DNA of 64,000 bases from Stenopsyche tienmushanensis (Eukaryota > Arthropoda > Insecta > Trichoptera > Stenopsychidae), in the NCBI GenBank assembly GCA_008973525.1, contig WACJ01000117.1, positions 248,001 through 312,000 of the forward strand, read 5' to 3'. Position numbers and translations under genes: made by a program. Position 1 is the stretch's first letter, and every line of letters begins with the position of its first letter. This document shows, piece by piece, positions 36,306 through 47,934 of the stretch. A model generated the notes under the pieces. It was given only the letters and a program-made list of their open reading frames with translations, did not search any database and was not told the origin of the DNA.

Positions 36306-37739
36306 ACTAATATTTATATTTAACCCCAGCTAACGAGCGAAATACAGGTAGCGCCTCCCACCGGTGACATTCATAAAGTAACGATCCCTGTTAGCACTGC
36401 ATTTGAGTATTGATCTCCCCTCGTATAACGATTGCGATATGGCATATGGAATTTAGAAAGCATTTTCAACTATTTTTAATGAAAACATTTCATCGCGTCT
36501 CGTTGAATATTTCTGCATTTACGATGTTTGTTCAGAGTGCAACGGCGCTACATGAACTTTGAAATGGGAACGTAAATTACGAATCCACAATGAAAAATCC
36601 TTCGTATACGAACTGCTTCCCAGAAACAATGGAGAAACTCGCGCGGGATATTCACAACATGTACACTCGTGAATTTAATTTATTTTTGCGGGTGTAGTTT
36701 TTTTTTTTTCTTCTTTTTTTGGGGGGGGAGTTCTGGGAATTTCGTAGCAACTTTACAAAAGAGCAAACATTTAAAACACACACAAAAAGCGTAATTTTCT
36801 TTTCCTCGAAGAGATTTTGCAAAAATCCTCCGGGAATCGTCGTTTTTCCGCTCATGTCTCGGGATGAAAAAAAATGTATAAACCTTAATATCGTCTGTTT
36901 TTTTGCATACTTTTAATTAAAAGATACTCATGAATATACATTAGAATTCATTTGCCATGCGATAAGTCCAGGATTTTACATTTTTATTACACTTTTTTTT
37001 TTGCGCGAGCCGATTTCAACTTTATCAATTAAAGTTGTCGAATCTCTTTCACATTAAGTCTCGTTCTATAGATATATTTTTTTTTTGCGAGAATCCCACT
37101 CTTCTTTTCAAATATTAATTTCTTCAAACAGTGTATCGCGAAACGCTGAAATATTCTCGACACTCTCTTTTGTCACATTTCGCACACGCGTTCAGTACTT
37201 GTGGCTCTGAAGCAAATTGCTCGTAAAAAAGGTGTATCATATCTTGTAGCCGGAATATATTGGATTTTGACACTCGAGTCGCTTGAGCAGGTGTCAAAAA
37301 CACGACCCGAGAAAGACGTGCCAAAATATTTTTATACGGAGTCATAAAAACGTCATAAGGGTGTTTTTGAAAATTCGCCCTTAAGTCGAAATATTTCCAG
37401 GATATCTGTTCAAATTTATATACTAGTCTAATATAAACTTCTTCAAATCTTTATGCTATAAATAAAAGAACCAGATGTTGCAATAGTGAATTGGTTCCCA
37501 AGCTCTTACCAAACAAAGATTTCCAGTTGAAATCTAAATTATGGAGAAAAAAATCATTAAAATGATCGATGACACAACATGTGTGCCATAGCTCAGTCAA
37601 TCAGTGCAACATATGAGCCATACTTTCTGATGACACAGACCCTGTACCATGTATCTTTACCTTGCATCATGTAAGTGGACTTTGTCAAAAAAAATATTAT
37701 TGCCTAAAAGATTCAATTGTGTTGGTGTAATCTAATATA
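36306..37739. other. No gene seen
   Basis: Apparently unique, with a polypyrimidine tract and G8 run near 36695-36728. Frames of 65-73 codons show no family features. Confidence 0.4.
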
Positions 37740-38010
37740 TAAAAAATAATGTTTGTTTGTCCGTATTTAATGCGCTGCCATACCGTTCATCTGATTGCGA
37801 TAAAACTTTGTCAATTTATTGTTTACACTTACGGGAATAATATAGGTAATAATGTATGAATGCACCATGTTGGCGCATATTGGTCTGGTGAAATGAAGTT
37901 TGGGTTGCGGAGGCGGGGAAAGAAAGGATGCGGGCACAATACGATGGTTATGTCGGCGTTCAAGACGAGAGCGAGTGTGCATATCTCGAGATCCGCACAT
38001 TCGATCCCGG
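37740..38010 (-). repeat. ~130-bp repeat unit plus flanking block (inverted)
   Basis: 37740-37850 is one inverted unit of the 17895 family. 37855-38000 continues with CACCATGTTGGCGCATATTG and CCCAAACTT-complement blocks, seen in the opposite orientation at 40190-40285 and 46150-46255. The two pieces therefore travel together. Confidence 0.65.
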
Positions 38011-38164
38011 GATTGGAATTTTCAATATTTTAATAAGTCCATTTGTTTAATAATAAAAATAACTCGAAGGTGAAGGAATTTCATTTATTTAAGAAAAAAT
38101 AAAAATACTATTCAAAAATAGATAAATAAAACACTAAAAAATTCAAATATTATTTTGAAAATTT

Positions 38165-38405
38165 CCCCGAAGTAACAAAAATTCTCGATTTCCTGACAAA
38201 TTATTTATTTCCGTCGCTGCAGTCGAATACTTATTTACTATAATACTTTGTTGTGATTTGTAATTATATTACGGAGGAATACAAAAATTCTGAACCCCGT
38301 ATCTATTATATTTCATATCGATATTCCCATTATTAGAGTCGAGATGTAGTAAATACATCACCGTTAGGGAAAGATTAATATAACAATGTGAAAAACATAT
38401 ATGCA
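38165..38405 (-). repeat. Dispersed ~300-bp repeat, copy 4 (inverted)
   Basis: CAAATTATTTATTTCCGTCG through TCACCGTTAGGGAAAG matches 13370-13560 inverted. Confidence 0.7.
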
Positions 38406-40189
38406 CTGTATGAATCTAGATCCCGGGATTCGGGGACTGGATTCCCTATGTATGAGTGTATGATGAGACGCAAGACACCCGTCTCTCTCTTTGATTCACT
38501 AAGATCCGCACTCAATGTGCGATAATACTCTAACTGTATATTTTTTTTATTAAAATAATGCTATCTATATTTATCCATACATGGAAAGTATTAAAAATAT
38601 ACAATCTCTATAGAATTAAATAGATTAAAATAATATTTGTGCATTTGTATAGTTTTCAGAGATAAATCTATTACAAATATTTGGATGATCAAAACTTTAC
38701 TACAATATCCCACCCCACCACCAACAAACTATTTCAACCCGCATCCTTGCGATATTCATATAACGCTGAAATAATAGGCCGGGGGCATCCAAGTACCCCA
38801 TGAGAGCTGCGGTCATAACTTTGCAAATAATTTGGCAAGTTTTAATTCGACTGCACGGTTCTTCAAACGGGATATAAATGCAAGAATATGATACAAGATG
38901 GAATAATAATATTCGAGCGTGTTTCGTATATATATTTTTGAGATTTCGGTGCCCCCCATCCATGTTAAATGTATATCTTCTTATTTTAAGCTATAATGTG
39001 AAAAATTATTCATTTAAATGCTGATTTTGCTAATGTATTATTTCGCTCGCTTCGCATTTTTTGTGGTGTTTTATTCAGACGGTAGTATTAAATGATAATT
39101 TAATTCAAAGTGCGGAATAATTTACGATGTTAATTCCCATCATTCGCCGGCGAAAGGTTAATCCTCCTCATGCTTAACCATGACCGAACTACTCGCTCGG
39201 AAAACTAACAGAAGCAAGATATGCCAACAGCAGATAAAACCGAAATGAAACGATGTCCTTAATCCTTCGCCGAGTATTTAAGAGTGAGCCTTATTGCTTC
39301 GGTTGGAGGAAAACAGGTGAAAGTTTTCCACCCGTCCGCCCATTCCCAACCCCCCGGCACACTCATCTTTTCACAGACATAATAACCTGACGAAGCGGCA
39401 AAATGTATTCCGTTTTGTGTAACTTTGTGAATTTTGTTGAATGCGTATTTTTATACAGCCAGGCTTTCGGTATATCATTTTTGGACATTCGCCATACCGT
39501 GCTGAGAGATATAAAATATTGGGGTCGCACGAAGGACGGGTTAAATTTCATTTTCCGTCGAATTTCAATTCCGCACCCTAATCTTATTTTAACATCGATT
39601 CGAATGCCGGCATTCGATCATCGGATGCCCAGAAGACTGTAAAAATGTGGGAGATTGCAAAATGTCGACTATATATAAATTTATATAAATATTTTGATCA
39701 ATCAAGAATTGTATCATATAGAAAAAAAAAGCTTCCACGTTAATTAACGGATAAGAACCCAATATAAAAACTGTCCTTTCATATATGGAAGCCCTTATCA
39801 AAGTTTTTTTATTATAGAGATATTATTATGAAGCCCGAAAATATATCCCTTTTATATGCGTAGAACGAGGGGTCGTGGGACAATCGACGCCCTTGAGCTA
39901 TACCCCACCCTATGATCACTTAATGGTCGGATGACCTGCGTTGTCCATTCACTATCAGATCAAAAAAATGTCCGAACGTCAGAAAAATACAGCTAAGAAA
40001 ATATATACAAGCTGAACTCTCCGAGACTATTAACAACTTTAGACGAAGAGAGACCCCTACTGCGAGACTCTGATGGCGACGGACCTGGATTGTGGTTAAG
40101 ATAAATTCACTTAATACGCAGAACGTTTCTCGAACAGAGTACCGATGAAAATAAAATTTAATAATTTGCTTTCAAAGACCGACTTAACC
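38406..40189. other. No gene seen
   Basis: 38440-38480 shares TATGAGTGTATGATGAGAC with 49385. 39060-39640 is less AT-rich, apparently unique and without a supported open frame. Confidence 0.4.
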
Positions 40190-40405
40190 ACCGTATTGCG
40201 CCCGCATCATTTCTCTCCCCGTCCCCGCAACCCAAACTTTATTTCATCAGACCAATATGCGCCAACATGGTGCATCCACGCTATATGTTTACTATACCTA
40301 TGCTATTCCTACAAGTCTAAACAATAAGTTGTCAAAGTTTTATCGCAATTGGATGAACGGAATGGCAGCGCATTACATACGAACAAACAGATATTAATTT
40401 TTAAT
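40190..40405 (+). repeat. ~130-bp repeat unit plus flanking block
   Basis: Plus-oriented counterpart of 37740-38010: CACCGTATTGCGCCCGCATC, then CCAATATGCGCCAACATGG, then one unit of the 130-bp repeat. Confidence 0.65.
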
Positions 40406-41025
40406 GTTAGATTAATTGAGGATATTGAAGATACACATATGACAGACACAATACAACTAGGTGCTAATTAATATAAAGATTATTTGTGCTAAATAAAACA
40501 TAAAAAGCATTCCACCACAAATTTAAAAAAACTGTACTGGATTAATATTAAACATACACTCGGATCTTGCTATTTTTTTCCCGGACGAAATAATATTATA
40601 TCCACATATTTTAAATATTTCAATGCACATATCAAGTTTAATACACACACAGATAATGTTAAAGGATCCTTATCGTTGATTAACTAACATACAACAAACA
40701 CAACTTAACCAGGTTTAATTTTTTTTATTTTTTATTAATAACACGTTGAAATTATAAAATGAAAACATCAACTCAATGCACATGATTATTATATTATCAT
40801 AAACAATTAAAAAATAGGTATTTTATAGCATATTGGGGGCCTTCGGCCGACTTCTAGAGCTCCACGTTGCATTCGTCGCTGCGGGAGTCGCCGATTGCAC
40901 GTTGTTTGGCTGCATAAATTGCACACGGGGAGTCACTCACACAGCATAGAGCACTCAATTCGCCTCGATAATGATTTCGGTGCCAATAATTAATACACGT
41001 CATCTTTTCAATAGAATGCAATTCT
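40406..41025. other. No gene seen
   Basis: AT-rich. The minus-strand 74-codon frame at 40854-41078 overlaps the piggyBac scrap in a different frame and has no recognisable features. Confidence 0.35.
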
Positions 41026-41160
41026 TTACCTTCGCCGGTGATCCATCTCTTCTGTGTAATATATTTTAAAACAGTCATTGAAATGTAGTGCTACCTCACA
41101 ATCCGGACACCAGTATGTAGATTCTTTTAAAACAATAAATTTGCCGTTGAATGCTACTAG
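41026..41160 (-). pseudogene. PiggyBac transposase C-terminal scrap
   Basis: The minus strand, ending at a TAA at 41026-41028, reads TYWCPDCEVALHFNDCFKIY followed by YTEEMDH. This is the Cys-rich DNA-binding tail of piggyBac transposases (C-x2-C...LC...CFxxYHT pattern). Two Cys of the knuckle and the CFKIY block are retained; one expected Cys reads His. The catalytic domain is not present nearby. Confidence 0.75.
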
Positions 41161-41267
41161 TCACCGTTTACTAAGTACATCCAGCCCAACACAGTAGCTA
41201 AATGCAACCAATTTGCAACCTATCTTAAATTCATATCAAAACATGTATCGACAACTCACACATTCGT

Positions 41268-41396
41268 TAAACAAAAAAAAGTCCCAACCACTTTAAGGAT
41301 TCAACATATATTTCGAAGACGTATATATACGTCCTAACCAATTTCGAAGCAGTTTACGTTGGACGTATATATACGTCATGCCCACTTAATAGGTTA
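41268..41396. repeat. TTAA-flanked segment with two 16-bp palindromes
   Basis: GACGTATATATACGTC occurs at 41318-41333 and again at 41362-41377, each perfectly self-complementary and 44 bp apart. TTAA occurs on both sides, near 41268 and near 41394. The arrangement resembles 16020-16098. A piggyBac-type miniature element is plausible given the transposase scrap 100 bp away, but clear TIRs were not seen. Confidence 0.55.
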
Positions 41397-41976
41397 AATT
41401 CGTTCTACGAAAGATATCAGCGAAATCAATAAATTCTGCTATGACCCAAAGATTACCTATTTATCTATGTTCTCACTTATTAAGCTAACAAGATCATAAT
41501 TAAAACAAAATGGTCTGGTTTGAAAAATATTTTTAAACAAAAAAACACATTTTAAATAATACCGTATTTGTTAACTTTAATTTCAATAGTCCTATACTGT
41601 TGGCAAAATACTTGATGAGTCCTATTTTGAAATAAATATTTAAATATTATGAGATATTTTAGAAATAATGACATTTTATGTAATACTTATAAACTTATTT
41701 ATAATATTGCTCGCGTAATGCTCCCGCATGTAATGTGTTAATATTGAACTATCTAAAATCTCGATTGAATCCTAACTACATATTAGTAGATCATTATCTA
41801 CATTTACATAGGTTTCAAAGTCAATATTGGGGTTAATACTCAACTGTTCCCGACTAAAGTTGCATATTGTTGGTTAATTTGAGTATAGTCATGAATCAAT
41901 GTGAAGTCTATAAGAACAATTTGATCCTAATTTAATTGGATAAACGTTTTTAGAATATCTTTAAAATTGAAATCTA
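41397..41976. other. AT-rich, no gene seen
   Basis: Near 41737 the minus strand reads TTAACACATTACATGCGG, possibly another TTAA-type end. Nothing else recognised. Confidence 0.35.
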
Positions 41977-42486
41977 TTAGGTTATCCCGAAAGAAATCCA
42001 TTTTTTTTTTCAACTGAAAACTTTTATTTTTTAACACATAATATTAAAACTTTCGATCGTTTTTCTAGAAGTTTTTGTTTATTTGCAACATTCACTAAAA
42101 CAATTCGGCCGGTTTAAGATCATATCGATTGCACCAAACATATGAAGAACCTTTCAAAATGTGAATTGTGAAGTGCTTGGACGTTGAAACAGGAGTTTGT
42201 TTCCATTTCTTATCTCCGGTGACAATTTACATATTAAAAGGTACTTCATGGCTCAGCTTTGTTATCTGTGTACAGTTCGTGTGACATCCAAACACCCATC
42301 CTACCTACTTTACCAATACGTTTTAAATGCACTTATATGATCGATGTTGAATATGAGATATTGACTTTTATGAATAAAGAATCGCAGGATATCTTAATTG
42401 AAATTTGAGGATTTTCTCTTAGGGAAGTTTCTAAATTTAAAAATTTGAGTATGTGAAAATAATGGATTTCTTTCGAGAGGACCTAA
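41977..42486 (-). mobile_element. Mariner deletion derivative (510 bp)
   Basis: The left end TTAGGTTATCCCGAAAGAAA and the inverted right end (TTAGGTCCTCTCGAAAGAAA) form TIRs extending about 30 bp. TA flanks both sides (41975-41976 and 42487-42488). The minus-strand interior keeps VTGDKKW at about 42205-42225, around the first catalytic Asp, and a tail like that of mariner C-termini. The intervening catalytic region is deleted. Non-autonomous. Confidence 0.8.
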
Positions 42487-42488
42487 TA

Positions 42489-43085
42489 CAACAGGAAATT
42501 ACATTAGAAATCCCCGATCTAAAAAAGCCGAACAGCTCCTTCCTCTAAATACGATGATCACGAAAATGCTCGATTTCAGCGCCCATTCTACCAAAGCAAT
42601 GCAAACGTAAATTCAACGTCAATAACGGACAGACAGCCTTCATGACAGACAGTTTTCCATTTTCCATCATTGACTATTTGTGCAATTCGATTTCCACGCT
42701 GAATTTCATCCGTCGGATATGGACATGTTCCGAAAATATAAAATACTCCTTCGGCGAACTATCAAAAAACGCTTTTCATCATATTTTTTTCAAATGCAAA
42801 TAATGATGCCTTCGATGCCGATGGCATGACATTCCTGCGCTGGAAATCCTCATAAATCTTATCTGTTCTGACATCCACTTAATCCAATATTGAGAATTCC
42901 TCAGCGTTGAACTCACCAACTCGTTGAATAATGTCATCAGATAAATTACTAACCGACCTCAACGCGAAAAAATACCTTAAATTTTCCATTTAATCTGGAA
43001 TAACTTGAATTTCAGCCGAGATGTTATAACGAAATACGATGGTGCTCTATATAGGATCAAATTTATTACAAAAACACCTTTATTA
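42489..43085. other. No gene seen
   Basis: Less AT-rich, apparently unique; no open frame of interest. Confidence 0.4.
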
Positions 43086-43291
43086 CAGTCAACCCTTCTA
43101 TAGCGTCGAGATATGGACCACGCCATAGAAACAAAACGCTTTAGAAAGTTAGGTATCCATACAAAATGTGTACGTTTTTAGTTTGTTAACAAGTGCAAGT
43201 GACTAACACGCGTGAGGAGACTTATGTTTTTTAACCGTTGCTTACGTAAAAGACGACGCAAACGAAGTGGACGCTATAGGAGGATCGACTA
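43086..43291. mobile_element. Pogo-like MITE (206 bp)
   Basis: The left end CAGTCAACCCTTCTATAGCG and the inverted right end (reverse complement TAGTCGATCCTCCTATAGCG) form ~20-bp TIRs next to TA (43084-43085 and 43292-43293). Interior non-coding. A one-ended relative lies at 1575-1650. Confidence 0.75.
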
Positions 43292-43569
43292 TAATAATTA
43301 ACAACCCTATTCCTCTTTTATTATTTACACCATAACAACATTTAGAATTCATATCAAAAAGTTTTAAGAAATAAACAATTTTTATTTTATTCCGATTAAT
43401 TTTCTGATTTATTATGTTATTAAATTTGCGTCCTCTTATTTTAAAATGATCAATGAGTGATTTATATATTTTTTAAAGAAAGATTTTTAGCTCTGATAAT
43501 ACTTATTCGGGGATATAAACAAAAATATCCCTGAAAATGTTGAATAAAATAAAAACAACAATATTTTCA

Positions 43570-43795
43570 GACACCGTTTCACCCGATCAGTCTTCTTCGG
43601 ATAACTTGGTTTTGTAATGAGAGTTCGTAATCGTTCTGTAGACATATTCGGGTGTGGCGTTCAATGGCGAGGCGTTAATTCGTCATGTCAGCGGTCCGAA
43701 AAGCGGACCAGTTGGATCCACAGACATTGTGGCCACTCTGCCCTCTTTTTTTTGGGTTTTTTTGCGGCATTTTTAGGGATAAATGCGTATCCGGG
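43570..43795 (+). repeat. Dispersed ~220-bp repeat, copy 2
   Basis: Plus-oriented relative of 31046-31250 and 49040-49245. Contains the palindrome-like GGTCCGAAAAGCGGACC and ends at CTTCTATGATCTG, next to the mariner scrap. Confidence 0.55.
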
Positions 43796-43965
43796 GCCTT
43801 CTATGATCTGTTAGTTCACGCACTTACAGTCGACGGTCATCCAATACGATTTTGTGGATTTTCTTCACCATTTCTGGAGTGGTTAACTCATTTAGTCTAC
43901 CATTGACCTGTTCGTCTTGGCAGCTCGTACGGCCTCGTCTAACCTTTACTTTATCATGATGTATT
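43796..43965 (-). pseudogene. Mariner N-terminal scrap
   Basis: The minus strand reads RTSCQDEQVNGRLNELTTPE, then MVKKIHKIVLDDRRL and VRELTD. This is the N-terminal DNA-binding region of an irritans-type mariner, also seen at 20700-20890. One internal stop. Confidence 0.7.
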
Positions 43966-44040
43966 TATTACAACTCTAATAATAGGAATATCGATATGAA
44001 ATATAATAGATACGAGGTTCAGAAATTTATATGGTGTAGC
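43966..44040 (+). repeat. Partial copy of ~300-bp repeat
   Basis: TGATGTATTTATTAC...AATATCGATATGAAATATAA...ATACGAGGTTCAGAA matches the start of 13380-13460. Confidence 0.6.
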
Positions 44041-45441
44041 AAATACATATCATGGTATTTTTAGTATTTAAAAAAAAAAACCTTCTACACGTTTTCTTCA
44101 AATTTTGATAACGATGTACTAAAATCTTTAATCGAGTCAAATCCACGGCATTCCATCAGTAAAACGAATAGGATGGGTGTTATGGGGTAGGATGGGTACC
44201 CCATAATACCCACTAGACTACAAAAAAGGTTGAATTACACAAGTTTATTGTCGACAATTAGAAGATTTCGCAATAGACATAGAGACAATAGAAATCGCAA
44301 AAAAAAGAATTAAAAGTACATATATGATGAAACTATTTGTTGTGCAAATAATTTGAACACGTCTGTATTTTCCACCCAAATCACTTTCCTTCATGTACGC
44401 ATCAGATTACCAAATGTGGGGAAACAAGTTTTTCAATTTCTCCCCCCGGGGCGTGACAAATATGGAGCCATTTCAATGGCGTGGAGTTTCGAATAACTCG
44501 TTTATCAAGTTATGAATATTTTACCGAAGTTGGAATATTAAAATCTTCAGAGACAATGCTCGCTGATCTACATACATATTAAGTCGGCAAACTCAAATTA
44601 CATAATTGTAATAATCGCGGCGATGGACGTAAAATTCTGGGCTCCCGTTCGGAAATAATTCAAAGCAAAATTAGGACATTGTTCCAATTAACGCCGCGAT
44701 ACACAATACGAGCATATTACGTCGATATAATGAGACGATAACGCAAGACGACGGTCGCTTCGTTACGCACACAATGTAGGGTCCAATATTGGGAATCAAA
44801 CGATACGAATTATACACTGGGTACATTTGCATAATTGGCGTAAGTAAATTATCGCAATTCCGTCCGGAACGGAGCCCGAAAAATGATGAATATAACAAGG
44901 CGGGACGATAATCCGGTAATATTAATTTTTGCGGTCGATGGCTTTCCAATTTCAATTTTTCTTCCCATTGCCGAGAGATAAAAAGGGAGGGCGTTCCGTC
45001 CCCAGTCGCGCTTCGGACGGCATAAAAGATTCCATCATCAAGCCGCTCGAGCTGGTGCCGAAACACGCCGGATATATTTGATTACCAACTGGAGCATAAA
45101 AGACCGTCTTGCGTGTACGGAATATGGTTTTCCGACCGTGAGCATAGGTCAGAGTTGAGGATTTCGACGAATCCTCAATTATTACATCAAATTTTCCACT
45201 TCCACCCCCACGGGGTGTGTTTGTATTCGCGATATTGAATATAAACGGGGGGAGAAACGAGTCGCCGACAAATTTATTCAACAATTTCGCAATCATCTTT
45301 TTTTTTTGGTGTCGCACCGGAGACAGCCTATTAGCTTATTTATCAAGATCCGCGGGTAAATCATTTACAATGCAAATCGTTAATTGCATTTGTGCCGCGC
45401 TGTGGCGCTCGCATCGCTGCACGGCGTACGTACGCTCACAT
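44041..45441. other. Less AT-rich, apparently unique, no supported gene
   Basis: Open frames of up to 131 codons occur on the minus strand (44671-45066 and 44952-45317), but they overlap in different frames and show no domain. I regard them as fortuitous in a less AT-rich unique segment. A conserved non-coding element is possible. Confidence 0.35.
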
Positions 45442-45610
45442 ACAGGATGTTTCAATAGGGAAGTTCGAAATTTATTAGGTTATAACGGCATCGGAAAGTG
45501 GCCTAAACTTAATATCTTGAATCAAAAAAAATATGAAAATCGTGCAAGTTTTATAAAAAATTGGCAATATATTGACATATGTATGAATTTTGAGTTAGTT
45601 TAAATATTTG
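45442..45610. repeat. Possible element end (ACAGGATGTTTCA)
   Basis: TACAGGATGTTTCAATAGGG resembles the TACAGGGTGTTT termini frequent in insect repeats and mirrors AACACCCTGTATA near 19625. The right boundary is undefined. Confidence 0.35.
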
Positions 45611-45639
45611 CTGTACAAATTTATTACTGACTAAAGATT

Positions 45640-45885
45640 ACCTGGCATGCGTTGCAATGCCACGTCTCGCATAACAAACTACGTACACAAAAAAATATTT
45701 TTACCATGTCTATGTTATGTCCACAAGTGTAAACAATAATTTGACATAGTTTTATTGCAATCGGATGAACGATATGAGAACGCATTAAATACGAACAAAC
45801 AAACATTGATTTTTATATATTACAATGTATTTATGTTATTCCCGCAAGTTTAAACAATAAGTTGACAAAATTGTATTGCATATAA
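45640..45885 (+). repeat. ~130-bp repeat units, interrupted
   Basis: One full and one partial unit of the 17895 family. The second unit is broken at 45886 by the hAT-like MITE. Confidence 0.65.
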
Positions 45886-46123
45886 CAGGGCTTCTTAAAC
45901 TCATGTAGTCCGCGGACCCCCTCTTAATTTTTTTTTTTTTTTTGGTGAACCTCATCCCAACCCTTGTAGCTTAATTTTTCAAATAAACAAATATTTCTTG
46001 GTCAAATTTTGGTCCAAATAGATCTTTTTATAATGTTTCCTGTAAAAAAAAATCACGAAAATATCTTGTTCAACTACAGATATTTTTTTTATATCTTCGC
46101 GGACCCTTGTTAAAGAACCACTG
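45886..46123. mobile_element. hAT-like MITE (238 bp)
   Basis: The left end is CAGGGCTTCTTAAACT with a downstream GTCCGCGGACCCCC. The inverted right end reads CAGTGGTTCTTTAACAAGGG with GTCCGCGAA. CAG-starting TIRs of this form are typical of hAT elements. The flanking 8-mers GCATATAA and GCATAGAC share GCATA, an imperfect candidate for an 8-bp duplication. T-rich interior, no coding sequence. Confidence 0.75.
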
Positions 46124-46430
46124 GCATAGACTATGCCTATGTTATTCCCGCAAGTCTAACTTAACCACCGTATAGCATATACGCATCCTTTCTCTCTCCG
46201 TCCCCACAACCCAAACTTCATTTCGCCAGACCAATATGCGCCAACATGGTACATCCATACAAATATTTTAATATGCCTATGTTATTCCCGCAAGTGTAAA
46301 CAATAAGTTGACAAAGTTTTATTACAATCAGATGAACGGCATGGAAGCGCATCAAATACGGACAAACAAATACTGATTTTTATATATTGAACTATGCCTA
46401 TGTACTCGCGTAATCGATATGAAATATAAT
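46124..46430 (+). repeat. ~130-bp repeat units plus flanking block
   Basis: 46150-46255 matches 40190-40285 (CTCTCCGTCCCCACAACCC, then CCAATATGCGCCAACATGG). 46255-46400 is another unit of the 130-bp repeat. Confidence 0.65.
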
Positions 46431-46489
46431 AAATACGAGGTTAACGTATGTCATATAGCGTACTAAATACGTAGCATCGTAAGTAAAAG

Positions 46490-47215
46490 GTTAAGATCAT
46501 TCAGAGTCTATGGAGAATTTGAGTTTGCCTTTACACGTCTCTCGAACATGTTCCAAACATGCTAGATTGGGTTCATTTCAGGGCTTCGGGCTGGCCACAG
46601 CATTATGAGAATACTGACTTCTGCAAGGTACGCATCGACACAACGAGCGATGTGAGATTGGACGTTGTCTTGCATTAGTAAAAAAATATCACTGCCAATA
46701 AACCCACATAAGGCACAACATGTTCTTGAAGAACCATTGATTCCATCATTGATCCCATACTATCACAGATCTCCCGCCAAAGGGCTCAAAGTTTTTCTGG
46801 TAGTTATGATAAGAAAGCGCTCTCCATTTCTTCTGTAGACTCACTCACAACCATCTAGAACCCTCAAAGCCACTCTGGGTTCATCTGTAAATAAAGCTTT
46901 ACTCCATTAATCATTCATCCAATCAGCATGTTCGCGGGCGAATCTTAATCGAGCAACAGGTTGCTGTCTGAGGAGTTCTGACCCTCGTACCGATCTTCTA
47001 GTACGTAAATCTCTCGCTTTCATCCTTCTTATCGTTACTGAGATGCTGCTTAATCTCAATGGCGGTGAGGAACCGATTTTGCCATTTCCAAGTTTTCTTG
47101 TGTAGAAGGCAATCTGCTGATCCACAAAGTACATTTAGGACAGTAGCCACCTTACCCTGAGTTAAGCCTTGTTCAATGAGCAGCACTGCCTATGTAACTT
47201 GAGCTACAATAATTA
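46490..47215 (-). pseudogene. Tc1-like transposase relic
   Basis: Minus strand. The N-terminal part has LIEQGLTQGKVATVLNV (paired-like helix-turn-helix), then RRMKARDLRTRRSVRGSELL and ARLRFAREHADWMND, the usual Tc1 linker into the catalytic domain. Further on, in other frames, come LFTDEPRVALR (first catalytic Asp), PFGGRSVMVWGSMM, LMQDNVQSHIARCV (second Asp) and WPARSPEMNPI followed by HVWNMFERR. The last catalytic residue position is degraded. Frameshifts and stops throughout; no TIR delimited. Confidence 0.85.
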
Positions 47216-47934
47216 GCACCTTTGAAGGATTTCTGAAATCTAAATTAACCCAAATTGGTCACTTCATATCGCTATATTTATGTTTGGGCCACATTTCGTA
47301 CCGCTGAGTGTATATAGAAAATTTGCAAGTGCCATTGTACCTCCCGAATACGCGCCACCAAGCAAAGCCGCGTCGGACATTTGAACGACGTTATATTTCA
47401 TACTCAATGCCATAAAATATTCTCTCGAATAAAAACAAAATTGAGTGGATATCTCACACACAATTTGTTTTATTTACATTTAAAAATGAATCGACCCTGT
47501 AGCTTTTTATTCAAAATACCCAATCAATAAGCTGTCGGACATAATGTGCAATATGAATATGCAGATATGATATGCTAAAGCAATCGCTACGGACACGCCT
47601 ATCGTTTTATTCAAAGCCCAGACGTACTATGCCTAGATAACATGCCAACGCCAGCTTCCTGGCATGTCAAACCGAACCGACTGTGACTGTTGGCTTAGCC
47701 GAAAGATCCTCAGCAACCATAACCGCCAGCGTTTACAATTTCACAAAGCGTGACATGAATTGGGTCTGACAGAATAGCATCCGCATATCTCTCATTAACT
47801 ATCATCCAACTGGACGATGGTTAAATGGATCCACCGCACCAAATGTTGTTCCCAAAATTAAAACGCCATAACAGCGTAAATTGGAAATAAAAAAACAAAT
47901 CTATAAGATTTTGCACAACAAAAGTCATTTCATA
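47216..47934. other. No gene seen
   Basis: Apparently unique. Minus-strand frames of 64-65 codons show no features. Confidence 0.4.

Noticed and set aside
36686..36728. Polypyrimidine and G8 tract as a regulatory or structural element
   Set aside because: Simple low-complexity sequence. Homopolymers here and near 1416 and 57252 could also be affected by sequencing error.
40854..41078. 74-codon minus-strand frame as a small gene
   Set aside because: It overlaps the piggyBac Cys-rich tail in another frame and shows no features of its own.
44671..45317. Overlapping minus-strand frames of 131 and 121 codons as a gene
   Set aside because: They are in different frames over the same less AT-rich DNA, lack domains and have no plausible splice structure.
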